Source: Herbiconiux moechotypicola (GTDB taxonomy: Bacteria > Actinomycetota > Actinomycetes > Actinomycetales > Microbacteriaceae). Taken from it: a stretch of 64,000 bases of DNA. The stretch is from assembly GCF_024979255.1 (NCBI RefSeq), contig NZ_JANLCN010000005.1, positions 285,498 to 349,497 of the forward strand, read 5' to 3'. Made by a program: the position numbers and the translations under genes. The first letter of the stretch is position 1; every line of letters starts with the position of its first letter. Below are positions 44,966 to 54,173 of the stretch, in pieces. Under the pieces are notes generated by a model, which worked only from the letters and a program-made list of their open reading frames with translations, did no database searches and had not been told where the DNA came from.

Positions 44966-45730
44966 GTGACTAAGGCAGACCTCACCAAACGGCCCGAGCA
45001 GGTGTCTGCCATGTTCGACCAGGTGGCGGCCGGATACGACCGCACCAACGCCGTGCTCTCGGTGGGCAACGCCGCGCTCTGGCGGGTGGCCACCACCCGC
45101 GCGGTCGATCCGCGGCCCGGCCAGCGCATCCTCGACCTCGCGGCCGGCACCGGCACCTCGAGCGCCTCGCTCGCGGCCAGCGGCGCCCACGTGGTGGCGG
45201 CCGACTTCTCGCCCGGCATGATCGAGGTGGGGCGGCGCCAGCGCGCGGGCGTGCCGAACATCGAGTTCGTCGTGGCCGACGGCATGAACCTGCCCTTCGA
45301 CGACGAGTCGTTCGACGCGGTCACCATCTCGTTCGGCCTGCGCAACATCAGCGACCCCAAGGTGGCCCTGCGTGAGCTGCTGCGGGTCACGAAGCCGGGC
45401 GGCCGCATCGTCATCTGTGAGTTCTCCACCCCGGTGAAGCCGCTGCGCGCCGCCTACCGCTGGTACCTGCGCTCGGTGATGCCCGCGCTCGCGAAGGCGG
45501 TGTCGTCGAACGACGCGGCCTACGACTACCTGTTCGAGTCGATCGACTCCTGGCCCGATCAGCGCACGCTCGCGGGCTGGCTGCGTGAGGCCGGGTTCGT
45601 GAACGTGGGGTACCGCGACCTGACCGCCGGCATCGTGGCGCTGCACCGGGGCACGAAGCCTGCCGCTCCGGCCGTGGCCGAGTCCGCCGCAGCCGAGCCC
45701 GCCGTGACTCCGACGGCCGAGAAAAAGTAG
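44966..45730 (+). CDS. menG: Demethylmenaquinone methyltransferase
   Basis: A 254-residue SAM-dependent methyltransferase of the UbiE/MenG family, performing the last step of menaquinone synthesis. MFDQVAAGYDRTNAVLSVG, the SAM loop LDLAAGTGTSS and SFGLRNISDPKVALRELLRVTKPGG are diagnostic. The final ~30 residues are Ala/Glu-rich. GTG start, probably leaderless. It runs with the polyprenyl synthase 4 nt downstream. Confidence 0.95.
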   Translation: MTKADLTKRPEQVSAMFDQVAAGYDRTNAVLSVGNAALWRVATTRAVDPRPGQRILDLAAGTGTSSASLAASGAHVVAADFSPGMIEVGRRQRAGVPNIEFVVADGMNLPFDDESFDAVTISFGLRNISDPKVALRELLRVTKPGGRIVICEFSTPVKPLRAAYRWYLRSVMPALAKAVSSNDAAYDYLFESIDSWPDQRTLAGWLREAGFVNVGYRDLTAGIVALHRGTKPAAPAVAESAAAEPAVTPTAEKK

Positions 45731-45734
45731 TCTG

Positions 45735-46796
45735 ATGACCGTGCCCACCCCCGTTCGCCGCGCCTCCGTGCGCAAGGCGCCGCTCTCGCTCGCCGACAGG
45801 CTGTTCTCCACCGGCGACGACCGCCGCACCGCGCGGCTCATCGAAGACGCCATCGACGGACTCGAGGCCCGGCTCGTGGTGGAGACCCGCTTCTCCGCCG
45901 GACTCGTCGATGCCGTCGCCCGCTACCTGCTCGACGCGGGCGGCAAGCGGGTGCGCCCCATCCTCGCCTTCCTCACCGCGCAGCTCGGCCAGGGCATCAC
46001 CGACGAGGTGGTCACCGCGGCCGCGTCGATCGAGCTCACCCACCTCGCCTCGCTCTACCACGACGACGTGATGGACGACGCCGACCAGCGCCGCGGCGTG
46101 CCGAGCGCCCAGTACAAATGGGGCAACTCGGTGGCCATCCTCACCGGCGACCTGCTCTTCGCGCGGGCCAGCGCCCTGCTCGCGCAGCTCGGGGAGCGGG
46201 CCATCCGCCTGCAGGCCGACACCTTCGAGCGCCTCTGCCTCGGCCAGCTGCAGGAGACCATCGGCCCCGGCCCCGACGACGATCAGGTGGAGCACTACCT
46301 GCGCGTGCTCTCCGACAAGACCGGCTCGCTCATCGCCGCCTCGGCCCAGCTCGGAGTAATCTTCTCGGGAGCCGACAGCCGCTACGAGCAGCCGGTGCGC
46401 GAGTTCGGCGAGAAGGTGGGCATCGCCTTCCAGCTCGTCGACGACGTGATCGATATCGCGCCGAGCGACGACGACTCGGGCAAGACGCCCGGCACCGACA
46501 TCCGCGCCGGCGTGGCCACGCTGCCCGTGCTCTACCTGCGCACCGAGGCCGAGACGGATGCGGAGGCCGCGTCGCTGCTCGCCCGCCTCACCCCCGAGGC
46601 GCTCGCCGCCGCGGGGGAGGAGGGGTCGAACGAGACGATCCGGCTGCTCCGCGAGCACGCCGTGACCCGGCGCACGAACGACGAGGCCCGCCGCTACGCG
46701 CGTGAGGCGATCGCCGCTCTCGACCCGCTGCCGTCGGGCACCGTGAAGAAGACCCTTGTCCGCTTCGCCGAGACGGTGGTCGACCGCACGAACTGA
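45735..46796 (+). CDS. Long-chain polyprenyl diphosphate synthase
   Basis: A 353-residue all-trans isoprenyl diphosphate synthase that makes the menaquinone side chain from allylic diphosphate and isopentenyl diphosphate. The two Asp-rich motifs are DDVMD at D110 and DDVID at D236. GGKRVRP is also present. The gene directly follows menG, which supports a quinone role (heptaprenyl-type or longer). Chain length cannot be read from sequence. Confidence 0.92.
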   Translation: MTVPTPVRRASVRKAPLSLADRLFSTGDDRRTARLIEDAIDGLEARLVVETRFSAGLVDAVARYLLDAGGKRVRPILAFLTAQLGQGITDEVVTAAASIELTHLASLYHDDVMDDADQRRGVPSAQYKWGNSVAILTGDLLFARASALLAQLGERAIRLQADTFERLCLGQLQETIGPGPDDDQVEHYLRVLSDKTGSLIAASAQLGVIFSGADSRYEQPVREFGEKVGIAFQLVDDVIDIAPSDDDSGKTPGTDIRAGVATLPVLYLRTEAETDAEAASLLARLTPEALAAAGEEGSNETIRLLREHAVTRRTNDEARRYAREAIAALDPLPSGTVKKTLVRFAETVVDRTN

Positions 46797-46916
46797 CGGC
46801 GCGCTGCCACCCGCATCCTCGCCTGCCACCGCCCGCATTCCCACCGCCTGCATCCCGCCCGCCCCTGACCGCCCGGCCGCGCTCGACCGGCCACCCCCAT
46901 CCGAAGGAACCACACC

Positions 46917-48275
46917 GTGACCAAGCTCCGCCTGGCCATCGTCGGAGCCGGCCCCGCCGGCATCTACGCCGCAGACCTGCTCGTGAAGGCCGAACGCCAC
47001 TTCGACGTGTCGATCGACCTGTTCGAGCAGCTGCCCGCCCCCTACGGACTCGTGCGCTACGGCGTGGCCCCCGACCACCCGCGCATCAAGGGCATCATCA
47101 CGGCGCTCCGCGAGGTGCTCGACTCGGGCGTCATCCGCTTCTTCGGCAACGTGCGCTACGGCGTCGACATCACGCTCGACGACCTCAAGAAGCACTACAA
47201 CGCCGTCATCTTCGCCACCGGCGCCATCGGCGACGCCTCGCTCGATATCCCCGGCATCGACGCGGAGGGCTCGTATGGCGCGGCCGACTTCGTGAGCTGG
47301 TTCGACGGCCACCCCGACGTGCCGCGCACCTGGCCGCTCGAGGCCGAGTCGGTGGCCGTGATCGGCAACGGCAACGTGGCGCTCGACATCTCGCGCATCC
47401 TGGCCAAGCACGCCGACGACCTGCTGGTCACCGAGATCCCACAGAACGTCTACGAGGGGCTCAAGGCCTCGCCGGTCACCGACGTGCACGTGTTCGGCCG
47501 CCGCGGGCCCGCGCAGGTGAAGTTCACCCCGCTCGAGCTGCGCGAGCTCGGCGAGATGAACGACGTCGACATGATCGTCTACGACGAGGACTTCGAGCTC
47601 GACGAGGCCTCGAAGTCCGCGATCGAGTCGAACAAGCAGGTGTTCGTCATCAATAAGGTGCTCAACCAGTGGCGCGAGCGGGAGGTGGGGGCGGCGTCGC
47701 GGAGGTTGCACCTGCACTTCTACGCCAAGCCGCTCGAGCTGGTGGCGGATGAGTCGGGTCACGTCTCCGAGTTCCGCTGGGAGCGCACGCGGCCCGATGG
47801 CGCGGGCGGCGTGGTGGGCACGGGTGAGATCCGCTCGGTTCCCGTGCAGGCGCTCTACCGCGCCATCGGGTACTTCGGGTCGCCGCTGGACGGCATTCCG
47901 TTCGACGAGCGGCACGGCGTCATCCCGAACCACGAGGGGCAGGCGCTCGACGACCACAACGAGGTCATCCCCGGCGTGTACGCCACGGGCTGGATCAAGC
48001 GCGGCCCTGTCGGCCTCATCGGGCACACCAAGTCCGACGCCATGGAGACCATCTCGCACCTGGTGCGCGACCAGGCGAGCTGGTGGAGCCCCGCCGAGCC
48101 CGCCGAGGAGTCGGTGCCGGCGCTGCTCGACTCGCGCGGCGTGCAGTTCACCGACATCGAGGGCTGGCACAAGCTCGACGCCCACGAGCTCGCCCTCGGC
48201 GAGGCGGATGCGCACCCCCGCACCCGCGTGAAGGTCGTGCCCCGCGACGAGATGATCGCCATCTCCCGCGCCTGA
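46917..48275 (+). CDS. fprA: FprA-type ferredoxin/NADP reductase
   Basis: A 452-residue adrenodoxin-reductase-like flavoprotein moving electrons between NADPH and ferredoxin. The FAD loop is VGAGPAGIYAAD (residues 8-19), APYGLVRYGVAPDHPRIKG is the family signature, and the NADP loop is IGNGNVALDISRIL. It ends with ATGWIKRGPVGLIGHTKSDA. GTG start at 46917 with GAAGGAA upstream. The 120 nt before it contain only pyrimidine-rich low-complexity sequence. Confidence 0.93.
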   Translation: MTKLRLAIVGAGPAGIYAADLLVKAERHFDVSIDLFEQLPAPYGLVRYGVAPDHPRIKGIITALREVLDSGVIRFFGNVRYGVDITLDDLKKHYNAVIFATGAIGDASLDIPGIDAEGSYGAADFVSWFDGHPDVPRTWPLEAESVAVIGNGNVALDISRILAKHADDLLVTEIPQNVYEGLKASPVTDVHVFGRRGPAQVKFTPLELRELGEMNDVDMIVYDEDFELDEASKSAIESNKQVFVINKVLNQWREREVGAASRRLHLHFYAKPLELVADESGHVSEFRWERTRPDGAGGVVGTGEIRSVPVQALYRAIGYFGSPLDGIPFDERHGVIPNHEGQALDDHNEVIPGVYATGWIKRGPVGLIGHTKSDAMETISHLVRDQASWWSPAEPAEESVPALLDSRGVQFTDIEGWHKLDAHELALGEADAHPRTRVKVVPRDEMIAISRA

Positions 48276-48306
48276 CCCTGAGCCGCGTCCCTTCACCACC
48301 GGGCGT

Positions 48307-48362
48307 CGAGTAGGCGCAATTAGTCGCTTCCTGCGCTGGAAGCGACTGATTGCGCCCACTCG
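48307..48362. terminator. Bidirectional terminator hairpin
   Basis: Arms of 25 nt with two mismatches (48307-48331 and 48338-48362) around the loop TGCGCT; the core is GTCGCTTCC / GGAAGCGAC. It lies between the stops of fprA and the convergent EamA transporter gene. Confidence 0.8.
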
Positions 48363-48380
48363 TGCGAGACGGGGGCAGGG

Positions 48381-49331
48381 TCAGCGGCGCACGCGGGCGC
48401 GCACGGCGAGGGTGGCGCAGGCGACGACGGCGAGGGCGCCCACGAGGGTGGCTGGGGTGAGCTGCTCGCCGAGCAGCAGGGCGGCCCACAGGATGCTCAG
48501 CACGGGCTGCACGAGCTGGATCTGGCTGATCGAGGCGATCGGCCCGATGGCGAGGCCCCGGTACCAGGCGAAGAAGCCGAGGAACATGCTCACGCCGGCG
48601 AGATAGGCGAACGCGAGCCAGCCGTCCACCCCGGCGGTCGGCGGATGCGCGGCGACTCCCACCGCGGTGAGCGCCAGCATGAGCGGCGAGGCCGCCACGA
48701 GCGCCCAGCAGATCACCTGCCAGGAGCCGATCTCGCGAGCGAGCAGCGCGCCCTCCGCGTAGCCGACCGCGGCGGCGACCACGGCGCCGAGCAGCAGCAG
48801 GTCGGAGAGGTGCACGCCGCCGAACCCTCCCGAGGTCACGACGGTGAAGCCGATCACCGCGGCGGCGCCCGCCGCCGAGGCCACCCAGAACAGCAGGCCC
48901 GGCCGCTCGCGCCCGCGCAGCACCGCCACGACGGCGGTGGCCGCGGGGAGCAGGCCGATGACCACGGCTCCGTGCGAGGCTGGCGCGGTCTGCAGCGCGA
49001 ACGAGGTGAGGAACGGGAACCCGACCACCACACCGGCCGCCACCACGAGCAGTCGCAGCCAGAGGCGCCGTGACGGGATGCGGCTGCGCGTCACCGCGAG
49101 AACGACGGCGCCCAGCGCGGCGGCGACCACGGCACGGCCCGCGCCGACCACGAGCGGGTCGATGCCGGTGACCGCGATACGCGTGAAGGGGAGGGTGAAC
49201 GAGAAGGCCAGCACCCCGAGAAAGCCCCAGAGAGCTCCGTCGAGTCTGCGTGGCGACGCTGCTCTCTCGCCAAGCTGCGAACCGGGTAGCGCAGGCACGG
49301 AGATCGCAGTAGCGCTATCGTTGTCTCTCAT
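48381..49331 (-). CDS. EamA/DMT-family transporter
   Basis: A 316-residue protein with ten hydrophobic helices (two EamA repeats; SQIQLVQPVLSILWAALLLGEQLTP near the end of the second). It probably exports a metabolite or amino acid. ATG at 49331 shares bases with the ATG of the divergent MocR gene. A TACTAT -10-like box (49337-49342) is 5 nt upstream. A GTG at 49298 is an alternative start but has no ribosome site. A MocR-controlled transporter is likely. Confidence 0.86.
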   Translation of the reverse strand: MRDNDSATAISVPALPGSQLGERAASPRRLDGALWGFLGVLAFSFTLPFTRIAVTGIDPLVVGAGRAVVAAALGAVVLAVTRSRIPSRRLWLRLLVVAAGVVVGFPFLTSFALQTAPASHGAVVIGLLPAATAVVAVLRGRERPGLLFWVASAAGAAAVIGFTVVTSGGFGGVHLSDLLLLGAVVAAAVGYAEGALLAREIGSWQVICWALVAASPLMLALTAVGVAAHPPTAGVDGWLAFAYLAGVSMFLGFFAWYRGLAIGPIASISQIQLVQPVLSILWAALLLGEQLTPATLVGALAVVACATLAVRARVRR

Positions 49332-49342
49332 GACCGATAGTA
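49316..49342. promoter_or_regulatory. Overlapping divergent leaderless promoters and inverted repeat
   Basis: The plus-strand -10 TATCGT (49316-49321) lies inside the first codons of the EamA gene. The minus-strand -10 TACTAT (49337-49342) lies inside the first codons of the MocR gene. An inverted repeat CTATCG / CGATAG joins the two boxes and is a candidate operator. Confidence 0.5.
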
Positions 49343-50766
49343 GCAGTTCGGCTCATCGCATCGTGGAAGCCCTGCGCGCCGACATCGCCGGTCTGCGTGG
49401 CGGAGCACGCCTCGCGCCCACGCGCGCCCTCGTCGAACGCTTCTCGGCGAGCCCCGTCACCGTGCAGCAGGCGCTCCGGATGCTCGTGCGCGAGGGCCTG
49501 GTGGAGTCACGACCCGGGGCGGGCACCTTCGTGCGCCCCGCCCGCCCGGCCCCACGCGTCGACTACGGCTGGCAGACCGCGGCCCTCGGCCCTCGCCGGC
49601 CGGGCGGCGGCGAGGTGGGATCGACCCTGCAGACGCCCCCGGCCGACGCCATCGCGTTGCACAGCGGCTATCCCGTCGACGACCTGCTGCCCGTGCGCCA
49701 GGTGCAGTCGGCGCTCGCGAGGGCCGCCCGCACCCGGGCCGCCCTCGATCGCCCGCCCGCCGCCGGGCTGCCCGAGCTGCGATCGTGGTTCGCCGAGGAG
49801 GCGGCGGGTCTCGCCCCGGCCGGCGGAGTCGCCCCCACCGCCGCCGACGTCACGATCATGCCGGGTGGCCAGAGCGCCCTGTCGTCGGTGTTCCGCGCGC
49901 TGGCCTGGCCCGGCGAGGCCGTCGTGATGGAGTCTCCCGGCTACTGGGGTGCGATCGCCGCCGCCCGCCAGGCGGGGCTCGTCGTGGTGCCGGTGCCCCG
50001 CGTCGACGGTGCGGTCGACCCGCTCGTGCTCTCCGAGGCCCTCGAGCGCTCGCGGGCGCGCCTGTTCTACGCCATGCCGCACTTCGCCAACCCCACGGGC
50101 ACGAGCTGGTCGCCGGCCGTGGCCGCCGAATTGCTCGAGGTGGTGAGGCTCCACGGGGCCTTCCTGGTGGAGGACGACTGGGCGCACGACTTCGCGCTAG
50201 ACGCCCCCGTGCATCCGGTCGTCGCCCGCGACGTGGACGGCCACGTGGTCTCGGTGCGATCGCTCACCAAGAGCGTGTCGCCGGCCGTGCGCATCGCCGG
50301 CGTGATTGCGCGAGGGCCCGCGCGGGAGCGCATCGCGACCGATCGGGTGCTGGAGGGCCTCTACGTGAGCGGGGTGCTGCAGGCGGCCGCGCTCGACGTG
50401 GTGTCGGCGCCGGCCTGGACGGTGCACCTGCGGCGCATGCAGGAGCAGTTACGCGCGCGACGCGACGCGCTGGCCGGGTTCGTCGACGAGCTGCTGCCGC
50501 CCGGCACCCTCACGGCGCTGCCACGCGGTGGCTTGAACCTGTGGCTGCGGCTGCCCGCGGCGACGGATGCGGAGGAGTACACCGCCGCGTGCGCCCGGGC
50601 CGGCGTGATGGTGTCGCCCGGCGCGGAGTGGTTCCCGGCGGAGCCGCCCGCCCCGCACGTGCGCCTCAACTACTCGGGCCCCGACCCCTCGCGCTTTGGC
50701 GAGGCGGTCGCGACGATGGCGGCCGTGCTCGCCGCCCGCGGCACGGCGGGATTGCGCGAAGATTGA
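49330..50766 (+). CDS. MocR/GntR-type PLP-dependent regulator
   Basis: A 478-residue MocR protein. The GntR winged helix spans residues ~8-75 (LAPTRALVERFSASPVTVQQALR). The aminotransferase-like domain has YAMPHFANPTGTSW, VEDDWAHDFAL and the PLP lysine K314 in RSLTKSVSPAVRIAG. The longer upstream ORF is antisense to the divergent transporter gene and is rejected. ATG at 49330 lies 8 nt after TATCGT. Its probable target is the EamA transporter gene. Confidence 0.88.
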   Translation: MTDSSSSAHRIVEALRADIAGLRGGARLAPTRALVERFSASPVTVQQALRMLVREGLVESRPGAGTFVRPARPAPRVDYGWQTAALGPRRPGGGEVGSTLQTPPADAIALHSGYPVDDLLPVRQVQSALARAARTRAALDRPPAAGLPELRSWFAEEAAGLAPAGGVAPTAADVTIMPGGQSALSSVFRALAWPGEAVVMESPGYWGAIAAARQAGLVVVPVPRVDGAVDPLVLSEALERSRARLFYAMPHFANPTGTSWSPAVAAELLEVVRLHGAFLVEDDWAHDFALDAPVHPVVARDVDGHVVSVRSLTKSVSPAVRIAGVIARGPARERIATDRVLEGLYVSGVLQAAALDVVSAPAWTVHLRRMQEQLRARRDALAGFVDELLPPGTLTALPRGGLNLWLRLPAATDAEEYTAACARAGVMVSPGAEWFPAEPPAPHVRLNYSGPDPSRFGEAVATMAAVLAARGTAGLRED

Positions 50767-50818
50767 CGGCCGCGCCGCTCTCTTCCGGCCGTCGGAGGCC
50801 CTCGCTACTGTTCCAGGC

Positions 50819-52189
50819 ATGACCTTCTCCGATGACACCCTCCGCTCCCTCGCCGCCGCGGTCGAGGGCCCCGTCTTCGTGCGCGGCGACGCCGGACTGG
50901 TCGCCGAGGTGGCGGCGCACAACACCGCCGTGGCCCACGACCCCGAGATCGCGGTCGGTGCCGCCTCCGAGGCCGACGTCGAGGCCGCGGTGCGCTTCGC
51001 AGCCGCGGCCGGGCTGCCGGTGCGGGTGCTCGCCACCGGCCACGGCTCCTTCGCGCCGGTGACCGACGGACTGCTCGTCACGACGCGGCGGCTCGACACC
51101 CTCGAGCTCGATCCGGCGGCCCGCGTCGCCCGGGTCGGCGCCGGCCTCCGCTGGAAGCCCGTGGTGGCGGCTGCTGCCGAGCACGGCCTGGCGCCCATCA
51201 CGGGGTCCAGCGACAGCGTGGGCGTGGTGGGCTACCTCACCGGCGGTGGGCTGGGCCCGCTCGCGCGCACCTTCGGGTTCTCGTCCGACTTCGTGCGTTC
51301 GCTGCGGGTGGTGACCGCCTCGGGCGAGGCCGTGACCGCGAGCGCGTCATCGCATCCCGAGCTGTTCTGGGCGCTGCGCGGGGGCAAGGCGGGGTTCGGC
51401 GTGGTGACCTCCGTCGAGCTCGAGCTCGTGCCGCTCGAGACCTTCTTCGGGGGCTCGCTGTTCTTCGACGCCGAGCACATCGAGTCGGTGCTGCGCGCCT
51501 GGGCGGCATTCACGACGGATGCGCCGGAGGAGGCCACGAGCTCGGTGGCCGTGCTGCGGTTTCCGCCGTTCGAGTTCATCCCCGAGCCCCTGCGCGGCAA
51601 GACGGTCGTGTCGCTGCGCTTCGCCTACGTCGGCGACCCGGAGGAGGGCGAACGGGTGTTCGCGCCTCTGCGCGCCGCTGCGCCCGCGTTGCTCGGCCGG
51701 GTCGGCGTGATGCCGGCCGCCGACATCGCCCTGGTGCACAGCGACCCGACCGGCCCCGGCCCCATCTGGGATCGAGGGATGCTGCTTTCGTCGATCGACT
51801 CCGCGTTCGTCGACACGTTCCTCGACGTGTTCGGTGCCGACCGCGAGGTGCCGTTCGTGGCGGCGGAGCTCCGCCACCTGGGCGGCGCCACCTCCCGCGA
51901 TGTGCCCGAGGGCAGCGCCGTCGGCGGGCGCGACGGCGCCTTCACCCTGGTGATGATCGGTGCCCCCGACCCCTCGCTGTTCACCACGGTGCTCCCGCAC
52001 GTGGCCGACGGCATCACCGCCCGTCTGGCCCCCTGGGTCTCGCCGTCCACCACCATCAACTTCGCAGGCGACCTCTCCGTGCCCGGCTCGTTCGAAGCCG
52101 CCTGGCCAGCGGAGGTGTTCGAGCGTCTGGCGCGCATCCGTCGCCAGTACGACCCGGCGGTGCTCTTCCCGTATCCGCCGGCCCGCTGA
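50819..52189 (+). CDS. FAD-linked oxidase, BBE (berberine-bridge) type
   Basis: A 456-residue flavoprotein with a PCMH FAD-binding domain (residues ~35-210; VLATGHGSFAPV contains the His that may bind FAD covalently; SVGVVGYLTGGGLGPLARTFG) and a C-terminal BBE domain ending RIRRQYDPAVLFPYPP. Such enzymes oxidise sugars, alcohols or alkaloid-like compounds with O2. The canonical second Cys of bicovalent members is not seen. ATG is 7 nt after TACTGT (50806-50811). Confidence 0.87.
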   Translation: MTFSDDTLRSLAAAVEGPVFVRGDAGLVAEVAAHNTAVAHDPEIAVGAASEADVEAAVRFAAAAGLPVRVLATGHGSFAPVTDGLLVTTRRLDTLELDPAARVARVGAGLRWKPVVAAAAEHGLAPITGSSDSVGVVGYLTGGGLGPLARTFGFSSDFVRSLRVVTASGEAVTASASSHPELFWALRGGKAGFGVVTSVELELVPLETFFGGSLFFDAEHIESVLRAWAAFTTDAPEEATSSVAVLRFPPFEFIPEPLRGKTVVSLRFAYVGDPEEGERVFAPLRAAAPALLGRVGVMPAADIALVHSDPTGPGPIWDRGMLLSSIDSAFVDTFLDVFGADREVPFVAAELRHLGGATSRDVPEGSAVGGRDGAFTLVMIGAPDPSLFTTVLPHVADGITARLAPWVSPSTTINFAGDLSVPGSFEAAWPAEVFERLARIRRQYDPAVLFPYPPAR

Positions 52190-52230
52190 GCGGCGAGCGG
52201 CTGTGCGGCGAGGGGCCCGAGCACCGTGGA

Positions 52231-52902
52231 CTATCGCGCGAACGGGCCCCGCAGCACCGCCCACTGCAGCAGCATGATGGTCTTCGCGTCGATGATGTCG
52301 TCGCCGATGCGGGCGATCGCGTCGTCGATGCCGAGCTCCACCACCTCGGTGTCCTCACCCTCGTGAGCGAGACCGGCGCGCGCGGAGACGCCGGTGCCTC
52401 CGTCGTAGGGCGCGGCATAGAAGTAGAGCTTCTCGGTGACCGATCCGGGGCTCATGTAGGCGTCGAAGAGGTGCTGCACCTCACCCACCTCGTACCCGGT
52501 CTCCTCGTGGGCCTCGCGACGGATGGCGGCCTCGGGGGCGTCGTCGTCGAGCAGGCCGCCCGGCACCTCGAGCAGCATGCCGTCGGGATGCTCGTTGACG
52601 TAGGCGGGGTAGCGGAACTGGCGGATGAGCAGCACGGTGCGCCGGGCCGGGTCGTAGAGCAGCACGGTGGCGCCGTTGCCGCGGTCGTGGGTCTCGCGCT
52701 CCTCGGTCGACCAGTGGCCGTCGCTGTGCTGGAACTCGAACACGGTGCGCCGGTTGACGTACCAGCTCGACGACAGCAGCTGCACCTCGGTGATGAGCAC
52801 CCGGGGGTTGCCGGCAAGGTCGAGGCCGGTGCGGTGGAGGCCCGTGCGGCCGCGGCGGTCGGGCACCTCCGCGCCCGGGCGGCCTTCGGGGGCGTCGCTC
52901 AC
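52231..52902 (-). CDS. NUDIX hydrolase, ADP-ribose pyrophosphatase-like
   Basis: A 223-residue NUDIX protein. The box reads [22 protein letters not shown]: the REAHEETG catalytic part is intact but the first conserved Glu is replaced by Asp. [16 protein letters not shown] and [11 protein letters not shown] fit NudF/YffH-type ADP-sugar diphosphatases. The GTG start at 52902 overlaps the yajQ stop (GTGA). The first ~35 residues are poorly conserved. Confidence 0.85.
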   Translation of the reverse strand: MSDAPEGRPGAEVPDRRGRTGLHRTGLDLAGNPRVLITEVQLLSSSWYVNRRTVFEFQHSDGHWSTEERETHDRGNGATVLLYDPARRTVLLIRQFRYPAYVNEHPDGMLLEVPGGLLDDDAPEAAIRREAHEETGYEVGEVQHLFDAYMSPGSVTEKLYFYAAPYDGGTGVSARAGLAHEGEDTEVVELGIDDAIARIGDDIIDAKTIMLLQWAVLRGPFAR

Positions 52903-53387
52903 CGGAAGTTGATGAACTGCAGTGCCACGTCGAGGTCGGCGCCCTTGAGCAGCGCCATGGTGGACTGCAGGTCGTCGCGGCTCTTCGACGACACCCGCAG
53001 CTCGTCGCCCTGGATCTGCGACTTCACGCTCTTGGGCGCCTCGTCGCGGATGAGCTTGTTGATCTTCTTCGCGTCGTCCTGCGCGATGCCGTTCTTCATC
53101 GACGCCTCGATGCGGAACTCCTTGCCGCTCGGGAACGGCTCGCCCGCATCCAGCGACCGCAGTGAGATGCCGCGCTTGATGAGCTTCGACTCGAACACCT
53201 CGAGGATGGCCTTCACGCGCTCCTCGGAGGAGGCCTTCATGAGGACCTTCTCGCCGCTCCACTCGATGGAGGCGCCGACGTTCTTGAAGTCGTAGCGCTG
53301 CGCGACCTCTTTCTGGGCCTGGTTGAGGGCGTTGTCGGCCTCCATCTTGTCGACCTTGCTGACCACGTCAAACGATGAATCTGCCAT
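52899..53387 (-). CDS. yajQ: YajQ-family nucleotide-binding protein
   Basis: A 162-residue protein of the YajQ/UPF0234 family, with two ferredoxin-like domains and the start [21 protein letters not shown]. Relatives bind cyclic di-GMP or nucleic acid. [13 protein letters not shown] and the C-terminal [13 protein letters not shown] are diagnostic. TACTGT then GGAGGG precede the ATG, so it is probably leaderless or has a very short leader. Confidence 0.94.
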   Translation of the reverse strand: MADSSFDVVSKVDKMEADNALNQAQKEVAQRYDFKNVGASIEWSGEKVLMKASSEERVKAILEVFESKLIKRGISLRSLDAGEPFPSGKEFRIEASMKNGIAQDDAKKINKLIRDEAPKSVKSQIQGDELRVSSKSRDDLQSTMALLKGADLDVALQFINFR

Positions 53388-53426
53388 CCCTCCACAGTAC
53401 CCGTTCACCCACTGGTGAGGCGGGCT

Positions 53427-53442
53427 CATGATGGCTATCATG
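53427..53442. promoter_or_regulatory. Palindromic operator upstream of the toxin-antitoxin pair
   Basis: CATGAT-GGCT-ATCATG has perfect 6-bp arms, 28 nt before the antitoxin ATG. It is the expected place for autoregulation by the antitoxin. Confidence 0.55.
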
Positions 53443-53469
53443 CTGGCTAGATCGCGGGGGAGAAACGCT

Positions 53470-53736
53470 ATGGAGAGATACGACGTGCTGTACACGCGCA
53501 ACCACCTGTCGAAGCTGCTCGCCCGGGCCGAGGCCGGCGAGACCATCGAGATCACGCGGCGGGGCAAGCCCATCGCGCGGCTCGGCCCCATTCCTGAACC
53601 CGAGAAGAAGTGGACAGCGAAGGAGGCGCTCGAGTGGCTCGAGGCCCATCCCATCCCGCCCCATCTGCGCAAGACGCCCGAAGAATTCGACGCCATGCTG
53701 CGCGATCTCCGTGACCTCCGCGAGGAGGAGCGGTGA
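53470..53736 (+). CDS. Phd/YefM-type antitoxin
   Basis: An 88-residue antitoxin. [32 protein letters not shown] is the Phd/YefM DNA-binding fold. The acidic, charged C-terminal half would wrap the toxin. The start MERYDV has GGGGGAG about 8 nt upstream. The toxin GTG overlaps its stop (GTGA). Confidence 0.88.
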   Translation: MERYDVLYTRNHLSKLLARAEAGETIEITRRGKPIARLGPIPEPEKKWTAKEALEWLEAHPIPPHLRKTPEEFDAMLRDLRDLREEER

Positions 53737-54116
53737 TCTACGCCGACACGAACACGCTCGTCTACCTCGTCGAGAACTTCACGCCCACGGGCGATGCGGT
53801 GCGACGCCGCTTCGCGGAGTGGTCGGCAGACGTGGCCGTGAGTCCGCTCGTGGAGCTCGAGTGCAAGATCCTGCCGCTCCGCCGTGGCGACGACCTGCTC
53901 GTGCGCCGTTACGAGCGGCTGATCGAAGGGCTCCACATGCTCGACATTCCGGCGGAGGCCTTCGAACAAGCGACCCGCCTGCGAGCGCATCACCGGCTGT
54001 CGACCCTCGACGCGATCCATCTCGCCACCGCGCAGCACCACGTGTGCGACGCGTTCTGGACGCATGACGACCGATTACGCGCCGCCGCAGGGGGGATGGC
54101 GATCGAGACGCTCTGA
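53733..54116 (+). CDS. vapC: PIN-domain RNase toxin (VapC)
   Basis: A 127-residue PIN-domain ribonuclease. Acidic active-site residues appear in MIYADTN (D5), [17 protein letters not shown] and HDDRL. It cleaves RNA (often tRNA or rRNA) when freed from its antitoxin. GTG start, translationally coupled to the antitoxin. Confidence 0.92.
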   Translation: MIYADTNTLVYLVENFTPTGDAVRRRFAEWSADVAVSPLVELECKILPLRRGDDLLVRRYERLIEGLHMLDIPAEAFEQATRLRAHHRLSTLDAIHLATAQHHVCDAFWTHDDRLRAAAGGMAIETL

Positions 54117-54173
54117 CGGTCGGCGGGAGGCACCGCCGGGCGGGCTGTCAGGGGCGCGTGGTTGGCTGGGGGC

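Noticed and set aside
46797..46916. Possible small gene between the prenyl synthase and fprA
   Set aside because: Pyrimidine-rich repeats of CCCGCAT type without a plausible start or ribosome site.
48844..49329. In-frame upstream extension of the second MocR gene
   Set aside because: It is antisense to the divergent transporter gene and low in complexity; the GntR domain starts just after ATG 49330.
53500..54065. Upstream extension of yajQ across the toxin-antitoxin genes
   Set aside because: Antisense to the antitoxin and toxin; the YajQ family starts at ATG 53387.
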